6,221 nt of DNA from an uncultured Lachnospiraceae bacterium (GCA_947589175.1 CANPZR010000154.1:1-6221), one strand, 5' to 3'. Positions 1 to 5,822 are shown, numbered from the stretch's first letter. Made by a program: numbers and translations. The notes: generated from the sequence alone by a model not told the origin.

Positions 1-210
1 GCGGGAGATTACGAGTCGGAGCAGATCGTGCCGCTGTTGCGGGAGATGTTTGAATTTATACGGACGTACGAGGGCGAGGTGCCGGGGGCGTCCCCGGAGG
101 CCTGCGGTAACTATCTGGATATGAATCTGCCGATGGCGAAGTACCTGGCGGACCGGTATCTGGAGAAGGTGCTGACGGGGATTACCCAGGATCGATTGAA
201 ATACTCATAA
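1..210 (+). CDS. luxS: S-ribosylhomocysteine lyase LuxS, C-terminal part (5' end outside window)
   Basis: The frame is open from base 1 and ends at TAA 208-210, giving the last 69 residues of a protein that begins upstream of the window. LuxS cleaves S-ribosylhomocysteine to homocysteine and DPD, the autoinducer-2 precursor, in the cytoplasm as part of the activated methyl cycle. The visible segment carries the family's C-terminal pattern: ES..IVPLL.EMF.FI, then EGEVPGASPE, then ACGNYLDMNLPMAKY. The Cys in ACGNYLD (residue 35 of the visible part) corresponds to the third zinc ligand of the family; the HxxxH zinc ligands and the catalytic Cys lie upstream and cannot be seen. LuxS is usually about 150-160 residues, so roughly 90 are missing. 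A GTG at 28-30 is internal and not the start. No T-rich terminator follows, so read-through into the next gene is possible. The identification is firm from the motif; activity cannot be judged. Confidence 0.93.
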   Translation, partial: AGDYESEQIVPLLREMFEFIRTYEGEVPGASPEACGNYLDMNLPMAKYLADRYLEKVLTGITQDRLKYS

Positions 211-281
211 GGTACATGCCGCCTGCATAGACATAATAGTAAAAAGACAAATACAAGCTTGTTCAAAGGCAGGTATGGAAA

Positions 282-818
282 ATGATGAATTGGGATAGCC
301 GTATGCGAAACAACCAGAGTGTGCAGATGTTGAAAGCGGCTATCCCTTTTTTGGACATAGAGGCGGGCGAGTCCATCGATCTGGCCGGACTTCTGCGCGC
401 TGTCCGCCCCTTTGCCGGAATCCGCGAGGGGAGGGTCATGGACATGATCCTGCAATTTTTCCAGATCCAGGACATGATGCAGATGGTGTCACTGGTGCAG
501 AGCATGCAGCAGATGGCGGAGGATATGCCGGATGAAGAGGTATCAGACGGGGAGACAGACGACGGAGACATTGCAGCCGATGTCACTGTCAACGACAATG
601 TCATTGACAGTGATGATGCCAATGCTGTTGCCAATGCCATTGCCAATGACAGTGATGATGCCGATGCCGCCCATGATGCTGGCAGCGGTGTAAACGCGTC
701 TGGTCCATTTGCGGGGCTTGGCGGCTTTCCGTCGCCGGAAATGCTCGACATCATCCAGATGTTTTTAAAGCCGGAGAACAGCGACGGACAGGAGGAAAAT
801 GAGTCAATCGATCTTTGA
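282..818 (+). CDS. unrecognised acidic helical protein with repetitive Asp/Ala/Asn linker
   Basis: I do not recognise this 178-residue protein. Residues 1-80 look helical and methionine-rich, with a long hydrophobic stretch (about 52-78, MDMILQFFQIQDMMQMVSLV). Residues 81-135 form a very acidic low-complexity linker in which NDSDDADA-like units recur with a 14-residue period (DSDDANA at 109-115, DSDDADA at 123-129). Residues 140-165 return to an ordered-looking end, GPFAGLGGFPSPEMLDIIQMFLKP, whose EMLDIIQMFL resembles the earlier DMILQFFQ segment. There is no signal peptide or clear membrane helix, so it is probably cytoplasmic. The ATG at 282 is preceded by AGG at 271-273, a weak ribosome binding site; 285 is an alternative. 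It overlaps the next gene by 20 bases, which implies coupled translation. The layout (helical head, acidic tether, helical tail) suggests an adaptor or scaffold, but that is inference only. Confidence 0.72.
   Translation: MMNWDSRMRNNQSVQMLKAAIPFLDIEAGESIDLAGLLRAVRPFAGIREGRVMDMILQFFQIQDMMQMVSLVQSMQQMAEDMPDEEVSDGETDDGDIAADVTVNDNVIDSDDANAVANAIANDSDDADAAHDAGSGVNASGPFAGLGGFPSPEMLDIIQMFLKPENSDGQEENESIDL
583..662 (+). repeat. direct and inverted repeats inside the acidic linker region
   Basis: The linker-coding DNA contains a 15-base direct repeat GACAGTGATGATGCC at 606-620 and 648-662, exactly 42 bases (14 codons) apart, matching a protein-level repeat of DSDDA. In addition TCACTGTCAA (583-592) is the exact reverse complement of TTGACAGTGA (604-613), a 10-base-pair stem with an 11-base loop. 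The second direct-repeat copy could also pair with the left arm (584-590 with 648-654). This looks like slippage-prone coding repeats rather than a regulatory site; an RNA hairpin role is possible but unsupported. Confidence 0.6.
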
Positions 819-1110
819 CGACAACGACGTATTTAAAAACATGAATCCCTTGAAAGTTCAGGTGATGCGGGAATTAGTCGAGGACGTGAAGGAAAAGTCC
901 ATGCGGGAGACGGCGCCGCTTATTCTGGCGGCGATGCAGAAACTGAAAAACAAGGGCTTGTCCTTTAACGCGGAGGAGACGGCCGTGCTGATGGAAGTTC
1001 TCACCCGGGATATGAGCCCGGGGGACAAGGCGAAAGTGCAGAGCATGAAAAATATTCTGAAGAAAAATCCTGCGCGGCAGGGGAGCTTCCGGCAGAAAAG
1101 GCCGAAATAA
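799..1110 (+). CDS. unrecognised small basic helical protein, coupled to the upstream acidic gene
   Basis: This 103-residue protein is not recognised. It appears almost wholly alpha-helical: a short acidic N-terminus (FDDNDVF), then NPLKVQVMRELVEDV, TAPLILAAMQKLKNKGLSF, EETAVLMEVLTRDMSPGDKAKV and a final lysine-rich helix. It ends in a basic tail, KKNPARQGSFRQKRPK, which could contact nucleic acid or the acidic partner. It has no cysteines, signal peptide or membrane segment. The ATG at 799 is chosen because AGGAGG at 790-795 lies just upstream, although the spacing is short (3 bases); the next in-frame ATG at 841 has no ribosome binding site. The first 20 bases overlap the end of the acidic gene in another reading frame, so the two products are probably made together and may form a complex. 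The FNAEE...L...TRDMSPGDKAKV segment reads like a helix-loop-helix, but no known family could be assigned. Confidence 0.75.
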   Translation: MSQSIFDDNDVFKNMNPLKVQVMRELVEDVKEKSMRETAPLILAAMQKLKNKGLSFNAEETAVLMEVLTRDMSPGDKAKVQSMKNILKKNPARQGSFRQKRPK

Positions 1111-1150
1111 GGCTTCGGGCAGGGCCGCGGGCGCCTTTGAGAAAAAAAGG

Positions 1151-1179
1151 TAGAAGTATCCGGCGATTTGTGATATTAT
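1151..1179 (+). promoter_or_regulatory. candidate extended -10 promoter of the pot operon
   Basis: TGATATTAT at 1171-1179 matches an extended -10 element (TGn followed by TATTAT, one mismatch to TATAAT). The hexamer 17 bases upstream (TAGAAG, 1151-1156) is a poor -35, as is common for extended -10 promoters. Transcription would begin near 1186, about 24 bases before potA. The -10 lies in a short palindrome, GATAT-T-ATATC (1172-1182), which might be an operator or just AT-rich chance. The preceding 40 bases hold no convincing terminator for the gene pair upstream. Confidence 0.45.
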
Positions 1180-1209
1180 ATCTTTTATTGAACATACTAC
1201 CAGAAAGAA

Positions 1210-2298
1210 ATGAGTGATGATACGATGGCTGAAAAATGTATAGAGCTGAGGAATATTTCCAAGTCCTTTGACGGGGAGAGGGTCTTAGACCGGCTGAATC
1301 TGGACATTCAGGAGAACGAGTTTGTCACCCTGCTCGGCCCCAGCGGCTGTGGAAAGACGACGACGCTGCGTATCATGGGCGGCTTTGAGACGCCGGACGA
1401 GGGGCAGGTTCTTTTGAACGGAGCGGATATCGCCCATGTGCCGGCCAACAAGAGGCCGATTAACACAGTGTTTCAGAAATACGCCCTGTTTTCCCATATG
1501 AACATTGAGGAAAATATTGCTTTCGGCCTGAAAATAAAGAAAAAATCCAAGAGCTACATCGAGGACAAGATCAAGTACGCGCTCCGGCTGGTCAATCTGG
1601 AGGGCTATGAAAAGCGGATGCCGGATTCCCTTAGCGGCGGACAGCAGCAGCGGATTGCCATTGCAAGGGCCGTTGTCAACGAGCCGAAGATTCTTCTTTT
1701 AGATGAGCCGCTGGGGGCGCTGGATTTAAAGCTCCGCCAGGAGATGCAGTACGAGCTGATCCGATTGAAGGAGGAGCTGGGGATTACGTTCGTATATGTC
1801 ACCCACGACCAGGAGGAGGCCCTCACGATGTCGGACCGAATCGTGGTCATGAACAAGGGATATATCCAGCAGGTGGGCACGCCGGAGGACATCTACAATG
1901 AGCCGCAGAACGCCTTTGTAGCCGATTTTATCGGGGACAGCAACCTTCTCCCCGCCACGATGATACGGGACCGGCGGGTTCTCATTCAGGGGCAGGAGTT
2001 CGACTGCGTGGACGTGGGATTCGGGGAAAATAACCCGGTGGACGTGGTGATACGGCCGGAGGACCTGATTCTGGTGCCGCCGGAGCAGGGGACTATCCGG
2101 GGGAAGGTCGTGTCCCTGATTTTCAAGGGCGTGCACTATGAGATGGAGGTCGAGGCGCTCGGATTTACCTGGCTGGTGCACAGCACCAATCTCGCCGAGG
2201 TGGGCTCCGAGGTGGGGCTGTTTGTGGATCCGTTCAATATCCAGATCATGAAGAAGCCGGAAAATTCCGCGGAGGAGGTACTGCAGGATGAAGCATGA
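1210..2298 (+). CDS. potA: spermidine/putrescine ABC transporter ATP-binding protein PotA
   Basis: PotA is the cytoplasmic ATPase that powers polyamine uptake by the PotB-PotC permease pair. All nucleotide-binding motifs are present: Walker A GPSGCGKTT (residues 43-51), Q-loop Gln89 in VFQKYALFSHM, signature LSGGQQQR (141-148), Walker B ILLLDEP with Glu166, D-loop GALD, and switch His199 in THDQEEALTMSD. Residues about 240-345 form the C-terminal TOBE-like regulatory region (DSNLLPA, VVIRPEDL). At 362 residues it is close to the usual PotA length. QKYALFSHM differs slightly from the commoner QSYALFPHM, a small variation. The ATG at 1210 has only a weak AGAAAG upstream; an in-frame ATG at 1225, giving MAEKCIELRN, is an equally plausible start. 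The final 11 bases overlap potB. Other importers of the CUT-type ATPase superfamily look similar, but the neighbours make the polyamine assignment solid. Confidence 0.94.
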   Translation: MSDDTMAEKCIELRNISKSFDGERVLDRLNLDIQENEFVTLLGPSGCGKTTTLRIMGGFETPDEGQVLLNGADIAHVPANKRPINTVFQKYALFSHMNIEENIAFGLKIKKKSKSYIEDKIKYALRLVNLEGYEKRMPDSLSGGQQQRIAIARAVVNEPKILLLDEPLGALDLKLRQEMQYELIRLKEELGITFVYVTHDQEEALTMSDRIVVMNKGYIQQVGTPEDIYNEPQNAFVADFIGDSNLLPATMIRDRRVLIQGQEFDCVDVGFGENNPVDVVIRPEDLILVPPEQGTIRGKVVSLIFKGVHYEMEVEALGFTWLVHSTNLAEVGSEVGLFVDPFNIQIMKKPENSAEEVLQDEA

Positions 2299-3106
2299 TA
2301 AGATTCTGTCCTTTCCGTACACTCTGTGGATGGCGATTTTTGTAATCGTGCCGCTGTTTATTATGGCGTGGTACGGCTTTACGGACCGGGACGGGAATTT
2401 TACCCTGTCCAATATTATGAGCATCGCGGATCCCATTCACCTGAAGGCGCTGCTGACCTCCATACGCCTTTCGCTGATCTGCACCGTGCTCTGCTTTCTG
2501 CTGGCGCTTCCCCTGGCGTTAGTGATCCGGAACCTGCACATAAAGAGCAACGGATTTGTCATATTTATATTTATTCTGCCTATGTGGATGAATTTCCTTC
2601 TCCGCACCATAGCCTGGCAGGTGCTTCTGGAAAAGAGCGGCGTCATCAACGACCTGCTGCGCCTTCTGCGGCTGCCGGAGCTGAACATGATCAACACGGA
2701 GGGAGCTATCGTCCTCGGCATGGTGTACAACTACCTGCCCTTTATGGTGTTGCCCATCTACAACGCCCTGGCAAAAATCGGCCAGGACACCTTTGACGCG
2801 GCGAGGGATCTGGGCGCGGGGTGGTGGCAGACCATGAGGAGAATCACGCTCCCCCTGATCCTGCCCGGGATTGTCAGCGGCAGCACGATGGTATTCGTGC
2901 CGGCTCTGACGACCTTTGTCATCTCGGACCTTTTGGGCGGCGCCAAGATCCAGTTAATCGGAAACGTCATCGAGCAGGAGTTTACGACGGCCAACGACTG
3001 GAACATGGGAGCCGGACTGTCGCTGGTGCTGATGATTCTTGTGGTGGGGAGCATGGCGCTCATGTCCAAGTACGATAAGAGCGGAGAGGGGGCAGGAATA
3101 TGGTAA
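2288..3106 (+). CDS. potB: spermidine/putrescine ABC transporter permease PotB
   Basis: This 272-residue integral membrane protein is one of the two channel-forming permeases of the polyamine importer. Six hydrophobic segments are visible, at about residues 13-30, 60-80, 90-113, 140-163, 190-212 and 241-260. The cytoplasmic EAA loop that docks on the ATPase is at about 170-194: DAARDLGAGWWQTMRRITLP followed by LILPG. The sequence LPMWMNFLLRTIAWQVLL (97-114) is typical of PotB. ATG 2288 is preceded by GGAGGAGG at 2271-2278 and overlaps the end of potA by 11 bases, so translation is coupled. Length matches the family. It is told apart from PotC by being first in the operon and by its longer second external loop; confusion between the two would not change the function. 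Confidence 0.93.
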   Translation: MKHDKILSFPYTLWMAIFVIVPLFIMAWYGFTDRDGNFTLSNIMSIADPIHLKALLTSIRLSLICTVLCFLLALPLALVIRNLHIKSNGFVIFIFILPMWMNFLLRTIAWQVLLEKSGVINDLLRLLRLPELNMINTEGAIVLGMVYNYLPFMVLPIYNALAKIGQDTFDAARDLGAGWWQTMRRITLPLILPGIVSGSTMVFVPALTTFVISDLLGGAKIQLIGNVIEQEFTTANDWNMGAGLSLVLMILVVGSMALMSKYDKSGEGAGIW

Positions 3107-3876
3107 AAAAATTGTGCCGCGGGACGGAAAAGTTATATCTCGCTTTAATATTCATATTTCTGTACGCGCCGATTGCGACGCTGATTGTCATGTCGTTCAA
3201 CGAGTCCCGCTTCCGGGGGCGGTGGGGCGGATTCAGCCTGAAATGGTACGGGAGCCTTTTCCAGAATGAGACGATCATGAACGCGCTGGGGACGACCTTG
3301 ATCCTGGCGCTCTTGTCGGCGCTCATCGCCACGGTGTTCGGCACGATGGTCTCCTTTGCCATCAGCCGGATGAAGGCCCTGCCCAAGACGATTCTGATGT
3401 CGGTGACCAACATCCCCATGCTCAACGCGGATATCGTCACGGGCATCTCGCTGATGCTTTTATTTATCGCCATACGCTACACGATGGGATTTTCCAGCGT
3501 CCTTTTCGCGCACATTACATTTAACCTGCCCTACGTCATCCTCAGCGTGATGCCGAGGCTGCGGCAGCTGAATACGAGCGCCTACGAGGCGGCACTGGAT
3601 CTGGGCGCCTCGAAGGCATACGCGTTCTGGAAGGTGACGCTGCCCGATATATTGCCGGGGGTATTGACAGGATTCCTTCTTTCCTTTACTATGTCACTAG
3701 ACGATTTTGTCATTACCCATTTTACAAAGGGAGTCGGCGTGGACACGCTGTCCACCATGATCTATACGGAGCAGAAAAAGGGAATACGGCCGGAGATATA
3801 CGCGCTGTCCACGATTATGTTCGCGACGGTCTTCGTGCTTTTGCTCCTGTATAATCGGAAAAAGAATCACGCATGA
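3100..3876 (+). CDS. potC: spermidine/putrescine ABC transporter permease PotC
   Basis: This is the second permease of the importer, 258 residues. Hydrophobic segments lie at about 12-33, 62-88, 98-127, 133-152, 184-207 and 235-251. The EAA loop is at 161-187 (AYEAALDLGASKAYAFWKVT then LPDILPG), and SLDDFVITHF (199-208) is a characteristic PotC sequence just after it. The N-terminal sequence LYAPIATLIVMSFNESR (21-37) is also typical of the family. The ATG at 3100 overlaps the end of potB by 7 bases and follows a GGAGAGGGGG purine run (3083-3092). The basic C-terminus (YNRKKNHA) fits a cytoplasmic end. The potD gene starts 15 bases after the stop. Nothing appears truncated or frameshifted. Confidence 0.93.
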   Translation: MVKKLCRGTEKLYLALIFIFLYAPIATLIVMSFNESRFRGRWGGFSLKWYGSLFQNETIMNALGTTLILALLSALIATVFGTMVSFAISRMKALPKTILMSVTNIPMLNADIVTGISLMLLFIAIRYTMGFSSVLFAHITFNLPYVILSVMPRLRQLNTSAYEAALDLGASKAYAFWKVTLPDILPGVLTGFLLSFTMSLDDFVITHFTKGVGVDTLSTMIYTEQKKGIRPEIYALSTIMFATVFVLLLLYNRKKNHA

Positions 3877-3891
3877 TCGGAGGAAGAAAAA

Positions 3892-4968
3892 TTGAAAAAA
3901 TGGATGAGCCTGTGCCTTGTGACGGCGCTTGTGATGACGCTTACGGCCTGCGGGGACGCCGCGTCCGGGGAGACTGTTGATGGGAAGGATCCCGGAAAGC
4001 TGAATATATACAACTGGGGGGAGTATTTTGACCCCGAGGCGCTGGAGATGTTCGAGGAGGAGACGGGAATCGACGTGACCTACGACGAGTACGAGACCAA
4101 CGAGGCGATGTATCCCATCATCTCCAAGGGGGCGGCGGAGTACGATCTGGTGTGCCCCTCGGATTACATGATCGAGCGCATGATCAAAGAGGATCTGGTG
4201 GAGGAGATTGACTGGAGTCATGTTCCGAACCGCGCCAACGTGGACGAGGAGTACTGGGAGTTTGCCAGCGCCTACGATGCGGAAAACAAGTACAGCGTCC
4301 CCTACCTGTGGGGAACCGTGGGCATTTTGTATAACAAGTCAATGGTCAGTGAGCCCATTGACAGCTGGTCGGTGCTGTGGGACACGAAGTACCAGGACAA
4401 TATCCTGATGCAAAAGAGCGTCCGGGACGCCTTCGGAGTGACGCTGAAATATCTGGGATATTCTCTGAACACCATCGAGGAGAGCGAGATCGAGGAGGCC
4501 AAGCAGAAGCTCCTCGAGCAGAAGAAATCCGGCGTCGTCCAGGCCTATGTGGTGGACGAGGTGCGGGACAAGATGATCGCGGGCGAGGCGGCCATCGGCG
4601 TGATTTACTCGGGCGAGGCGCTGACCTGTCAGAACGAGAACCCGGATCTGGAGTATGTGATTCCCAAGGAGGGGAGCAATCTCTGGATGGATTCGTGGGT
4701 TATCGTAAAGGGTGCGAAAAATAAAGAAAATGCAGAGAAATTCTTAGATTTTCTCTGCCGGCCGGAGATTATGGCCATGAATTTTGAATATATCACCTAT
4801 TCCATCCCCAGCACAGCCGGAAAGGAACTGCTAGACGAGGAGTATCAGAACAGTTCGATCGCTTTTCCGGCGCTGGATTCCCTCACGGACTGCGAGGTCT
4901 TCAAGTACCTGGGCCCGGAGGCGGATGAAATTTACAATGAAAAGTGGAAAGAAGTCATGTCCGAGTAG
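3892..4968 (+). CDS. potD: polyamine-binding lipoprotein PotD (TTG start)
   Basis: PotD captures spermidine or putrescine outside the membrane and delivers it to PotBC. The start is TTG 3892, supported by GGAGG at 3879-3883 (8-base spacing) and by the signal sequence it gives: MKKW, a hydrophobic core, then lipobox LTAC with the lipidated Cys at residue 20. Starting at ATG 3904 would remove the positive n-region. Family motifs follow: NIYNWGEYFDPEALEMFEEE (38-57), YDLVCPSDYMI (84-94), VPYLWGTVGILYN (136-148), LKYLGYSLNT (185-194) and WMDSWVI (265-271). By eye against what I recall of E. coli PotD, ligand residues Trp, Tyr, Ser and Tyr are kept (W42, Y45, S90, Y92), as are W265, D267 and Y303. 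Others seem changed: Trp229 to Tyr239, Glu171 to Asp179, Gln327 to Lys338. Substrate preference may therefore differ. At 358 residues it is full length. No terminator lies directly after the stop. Confidence 0.94.
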   Translation: MKKWMSLCLVTALVMTLTACGDAASGETVDGKDPGKLNIYNWGEYFDPEALEMFEEETGIDVTYDEYETNEAMYPIISKGAAEYDLVCPSDYMIERMIKEDLVEEIDWSHVPNRANVDEEYWEFASAYDAENKYSVPYLWGTVGILYNKSMVSEPIDSWSVLWDTKYQDNILMQKSVRDAFGVTLKYLGYSLNTIEESEIEEAKQKLLEQKKSGVVQAYVVDEVRDKMIAGEAAIGVIYSGEALTCQNENPDLEYVIPKEGSNLWMDSWVIVKGAKNKENAEKFLDFLCRPEIMAMNFEYITYSIPSTAGKELLDEEYQNSSIAFPALDSLTDCEVFKYLGPEADEIYNEKWKEVMSE

Positions 4969-4981
4969 GGCGCGCGTCCGA

Positions 4982-5536
4982 TCAGGCGCTCAGGTCCATG
5001 TTCTTTCCCGAGGCTGCCAGATAGTTCTGGCTGGCGCGCTGTCTGTCGTAGGGATTGCCGTTCTCATCGCCGCGGATGGTCTTCATGGTGGTGTGAGTCA
5101 CGCCGCCGGATACATAGACGCGTCCGCACTCCGGACACACGGAGGTGTGGAGGGCGACGGAGACGGAAACAAGCTCCTTGTTGGGCTTGCTGCCCTCGGC
5201 TCTGGCGTTGGCCACATGCTCGAGCTCGTGTCCCATGACGGCGGACGCCGAGCTGCCCGGATCGATGTGGGCCGGAGTCTTAAATGAGACGTTCCCCTCG
5301 TTGGAACCGTCCACATACTTCCGGTTCTTGCAGGTCTGACACTCCTTCTTCGGCTCGGCCTGCGGGGATCTCATGGCATCTCTTGCGCCGTCTACGGCGC
5401 CCTGTGCCGTCCCGTCGGACTGTCCCGTGACGCGGCCGGTCTGGGTGACGCCCCTCACCGGGGCAGCGGAGTAGGACGGATATATGCCGGTGATGCCGGA
5501 GTACCCGGAAACTCCTGAAATAGCGCCAATACGCAT
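4982..5536 (-). CDS. SprA-related putative zinc metalloprotease (HELEH motif)
   Basis: The 184-residue product resembles the SprA-related family of putative metalloproteases (my recognition by motif, no search run). It has an HExxH zinc-site motif, GHELEHV, with His103, Glu104 and His107. Two CxxC pairs, CQTCKNRKYVDGS (66-78) and CPECGRVYVSGG (134-145), flank this motif and could bind a structural metal. VSFKTPAHIDP (83-93) just before the HExxH is typical of this family. The N-terminus (1-60) is Gly/Ser/Tyr-rich, begins MRIGAISGVSGYSG and is not a conventional signal peptide. The ATG at 5536 has a strong ribosome binding site, AAGAAAGGGGG (5555-5545), with 8-base spacing. It is convergent with potD, with 13 bases between stop codons, and has its own consensus promoter. 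The substrate and the export route, if any, are unknown; the family is sometimes near flagellar or surface genes, which cannot be tested here. Confidence 0.82.
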   Translation of the reverse strand: MRIGAISGVSGYSGITGIYPSYSAAPVRGVTQTGRVTGQSDGTAQGAVDGARDAMRSPQAEPKKECQTCKNRKYVDGSNEGNVSFKTPAHIDPGSSASAVMGHELEHVANARAEGSKPNKELVSVSVALHTSVCPECGRVYVSGGVTHTTMKTIRGDENGNPYDRQRASQNYLAASGKNMDLSA

Positions 5537-5582
5537 GGCTGACGCCCCCTTTCTTAATGTATTGAGTCATCTGTTTAAATAT

Positions 5583-5617
5583 CCGCCGGAACGGAAGAAC
5601 CAGTCCGGCGGTTTTTT
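5583..5617 (+). terminator. rho-independent terminator, plus strand, inside 5' UTR of the minus-strand gene
   Basis: CCGCCGGA (5583-5590) pairs perfectly with TCCGGCGG (5604-5611) around a 13-base loop, followed by six T (5612-5617). In plus orientation this is a standard intrinsic terminator. In minus orientation the stem is preceded by the A-run and followed by ATATTTAAAC, so it should not terminate there. No plus-strand gene ends nearby; the closest is potD, 615 bases upstream. On the minus strand the same hairpin would sit at the very 5' end of the SprA-like mRNA. Confidence 0.8.
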
Positions 5618-5626
5618 CATGCTTCT

Positions 5627-5656
5627 ATTATACTCTGATTTATGTCCGAATGTCAA
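5627..5656 (-). promoter_or_regulatory. consensus sigma-A promoter for the SprA-like gene
   Basis: Read on the minus strand, TTGACA (5656-5651) and TATAAT (5632-5627) are both perfect consensus hexamers with an 18-base spacer. Transcription should start near 5620, leaving a leader of about 84 bases before ATG 5536. That start lies a few bases outside the plus-strand terminator. Confidence 0.8.
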
Positions 5657-5659
5657 TTG

Positions 5660-5700
5660 CTGTCTTGCACGAATTCAATTGAAAAGACAGGCATATGTCT
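5660..5700. repeat. TGTCT/AGACA inverted repeats in the divergent promoter region
   Basis: CTGTCTT (5660-5666) is the reverse complement of AAGACAG (5684-5690). AGACA (5685-5689) also pairs with TGTCT (5696-5700) across six bases, a 16-base operator-like element lying in the spacer of the plus-strand promoter. CAATTG occurs at 5654-5659 and 5676-5681, each touching one of the two -35 boxes. The arrangement suggests a shared repressor or activator site controlling both promoters; this is inference, and no known consensus could be matched. Confidence 0.45.
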
Positions 5701-5708
5701 GGTATAAT
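5679..5708 (+). promoter_or_regulatory. strong plus-strand promoter (TTGAAA-18-TGGTATAAT)
   Basis: TTGAAA (5679-5684) and TATAAT (5703-5708) are separated by 18 bases, and TGG at 5700-5702 makes an extended -10. Transcription would start near 5715. It is divergent from the SprA-like promoter, with 22 bases between the two -35 boxes (5657-5678). Confidence 0.78.
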
Positions 5709-5714
5709 ACAGAA

Positions 5715-5792
5715 AGGACGATCCGTATCTGCAGGGACCGGAACATACTCCGGGAGTATCTGTCGGAGAGGAAAAAGGAGGTGCTTACGATT
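5715..5792 (+). other. leader of the small Rpn-tail gene
   Basis: This transcribed leader contains a compact hairpin, ATACTC-CGG-GAGTAT (5745-5759), and a 7-base direct repeat GTATCTG at 5725-5731 and 5756-5762, so the left arm's ATAC can pair with either GTAT. It ends in a near-perfect ribosome binding site, AAAGGAGGTG (5774-5783), not covered by the hairpin. No known riboswitch was recognised. Confidence 0.35.
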
Positions 5793-5801
5793 ATGAAATG
5801 A
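5793..5801 (+). other. two-codon reading frame ATG-AAA-TGA at the best ribosome binding site
   Basis: The AAGGAGGTG site at 5775-5783 is ideally placed (9-base spacing) for ATG 5793, yet the frame reads Met-Lys-stop. The same frame then continues LFDQEEV into the 62-residue gene at 5823. A second ATG (5798) overlaps the stop but gives only 15 codons in another frame, ending at TGA 5843-5845. This is either a minimal upstream frame or a nonsense mutation at codon 3 of a 72-codon gene. Confidence 0.6.
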
Positions 5802-5822
5802 TTATTCGATCAGGAAGAAGTC

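Noticed and set aside
232..237. CATAAT as a -10 element for the acidic gene
   Set aside because: No -35 hexamer at 16-18 bases; the nearest TTGAAA (196-201) is 30 bases away.
253..262. Ten-base palindrome ACAAGCTTGT before the acidic gene
   Set aside because: It is short, not associated with a recognisable promoter, and could be chance in an AT-rich gap.
1098..1138. Possible terminator after the basic small gene (AAAGGC ... GCCTTT)
   Set aside because: The stem is only 6 base pairs with a 29-base loop, and it is followed by an A-run rather than a T-run.
1726..2436. Long minus-strand open frame opposite potA and potB
   Set aside because: It is the opposite-strand shadow of well-conserved coding sequence and has no protein character of its own.
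5016..5031. Perfect hairpin GCCAGA-TAGT-TCTGGC just after potD on the plus strand
   Set aside because: It has no T tract, and it lies within the coding sequence of the minus-strand gene, so it is unlikely to terminate the pot transcript.
5799..5801. TGA read as selenocysteine
   Set aside because: It sits at codon 3 of a protein with no redox-family similarity, and no selenocysteine insertion hairpin is visible just downstream.
5484..5801. Plus-strand open frame spanning the divergent promoter region
   Set aside because: It runs through the terminator and both promoters and overlaps the start of the SprA-like gene; its translation shows no family features.
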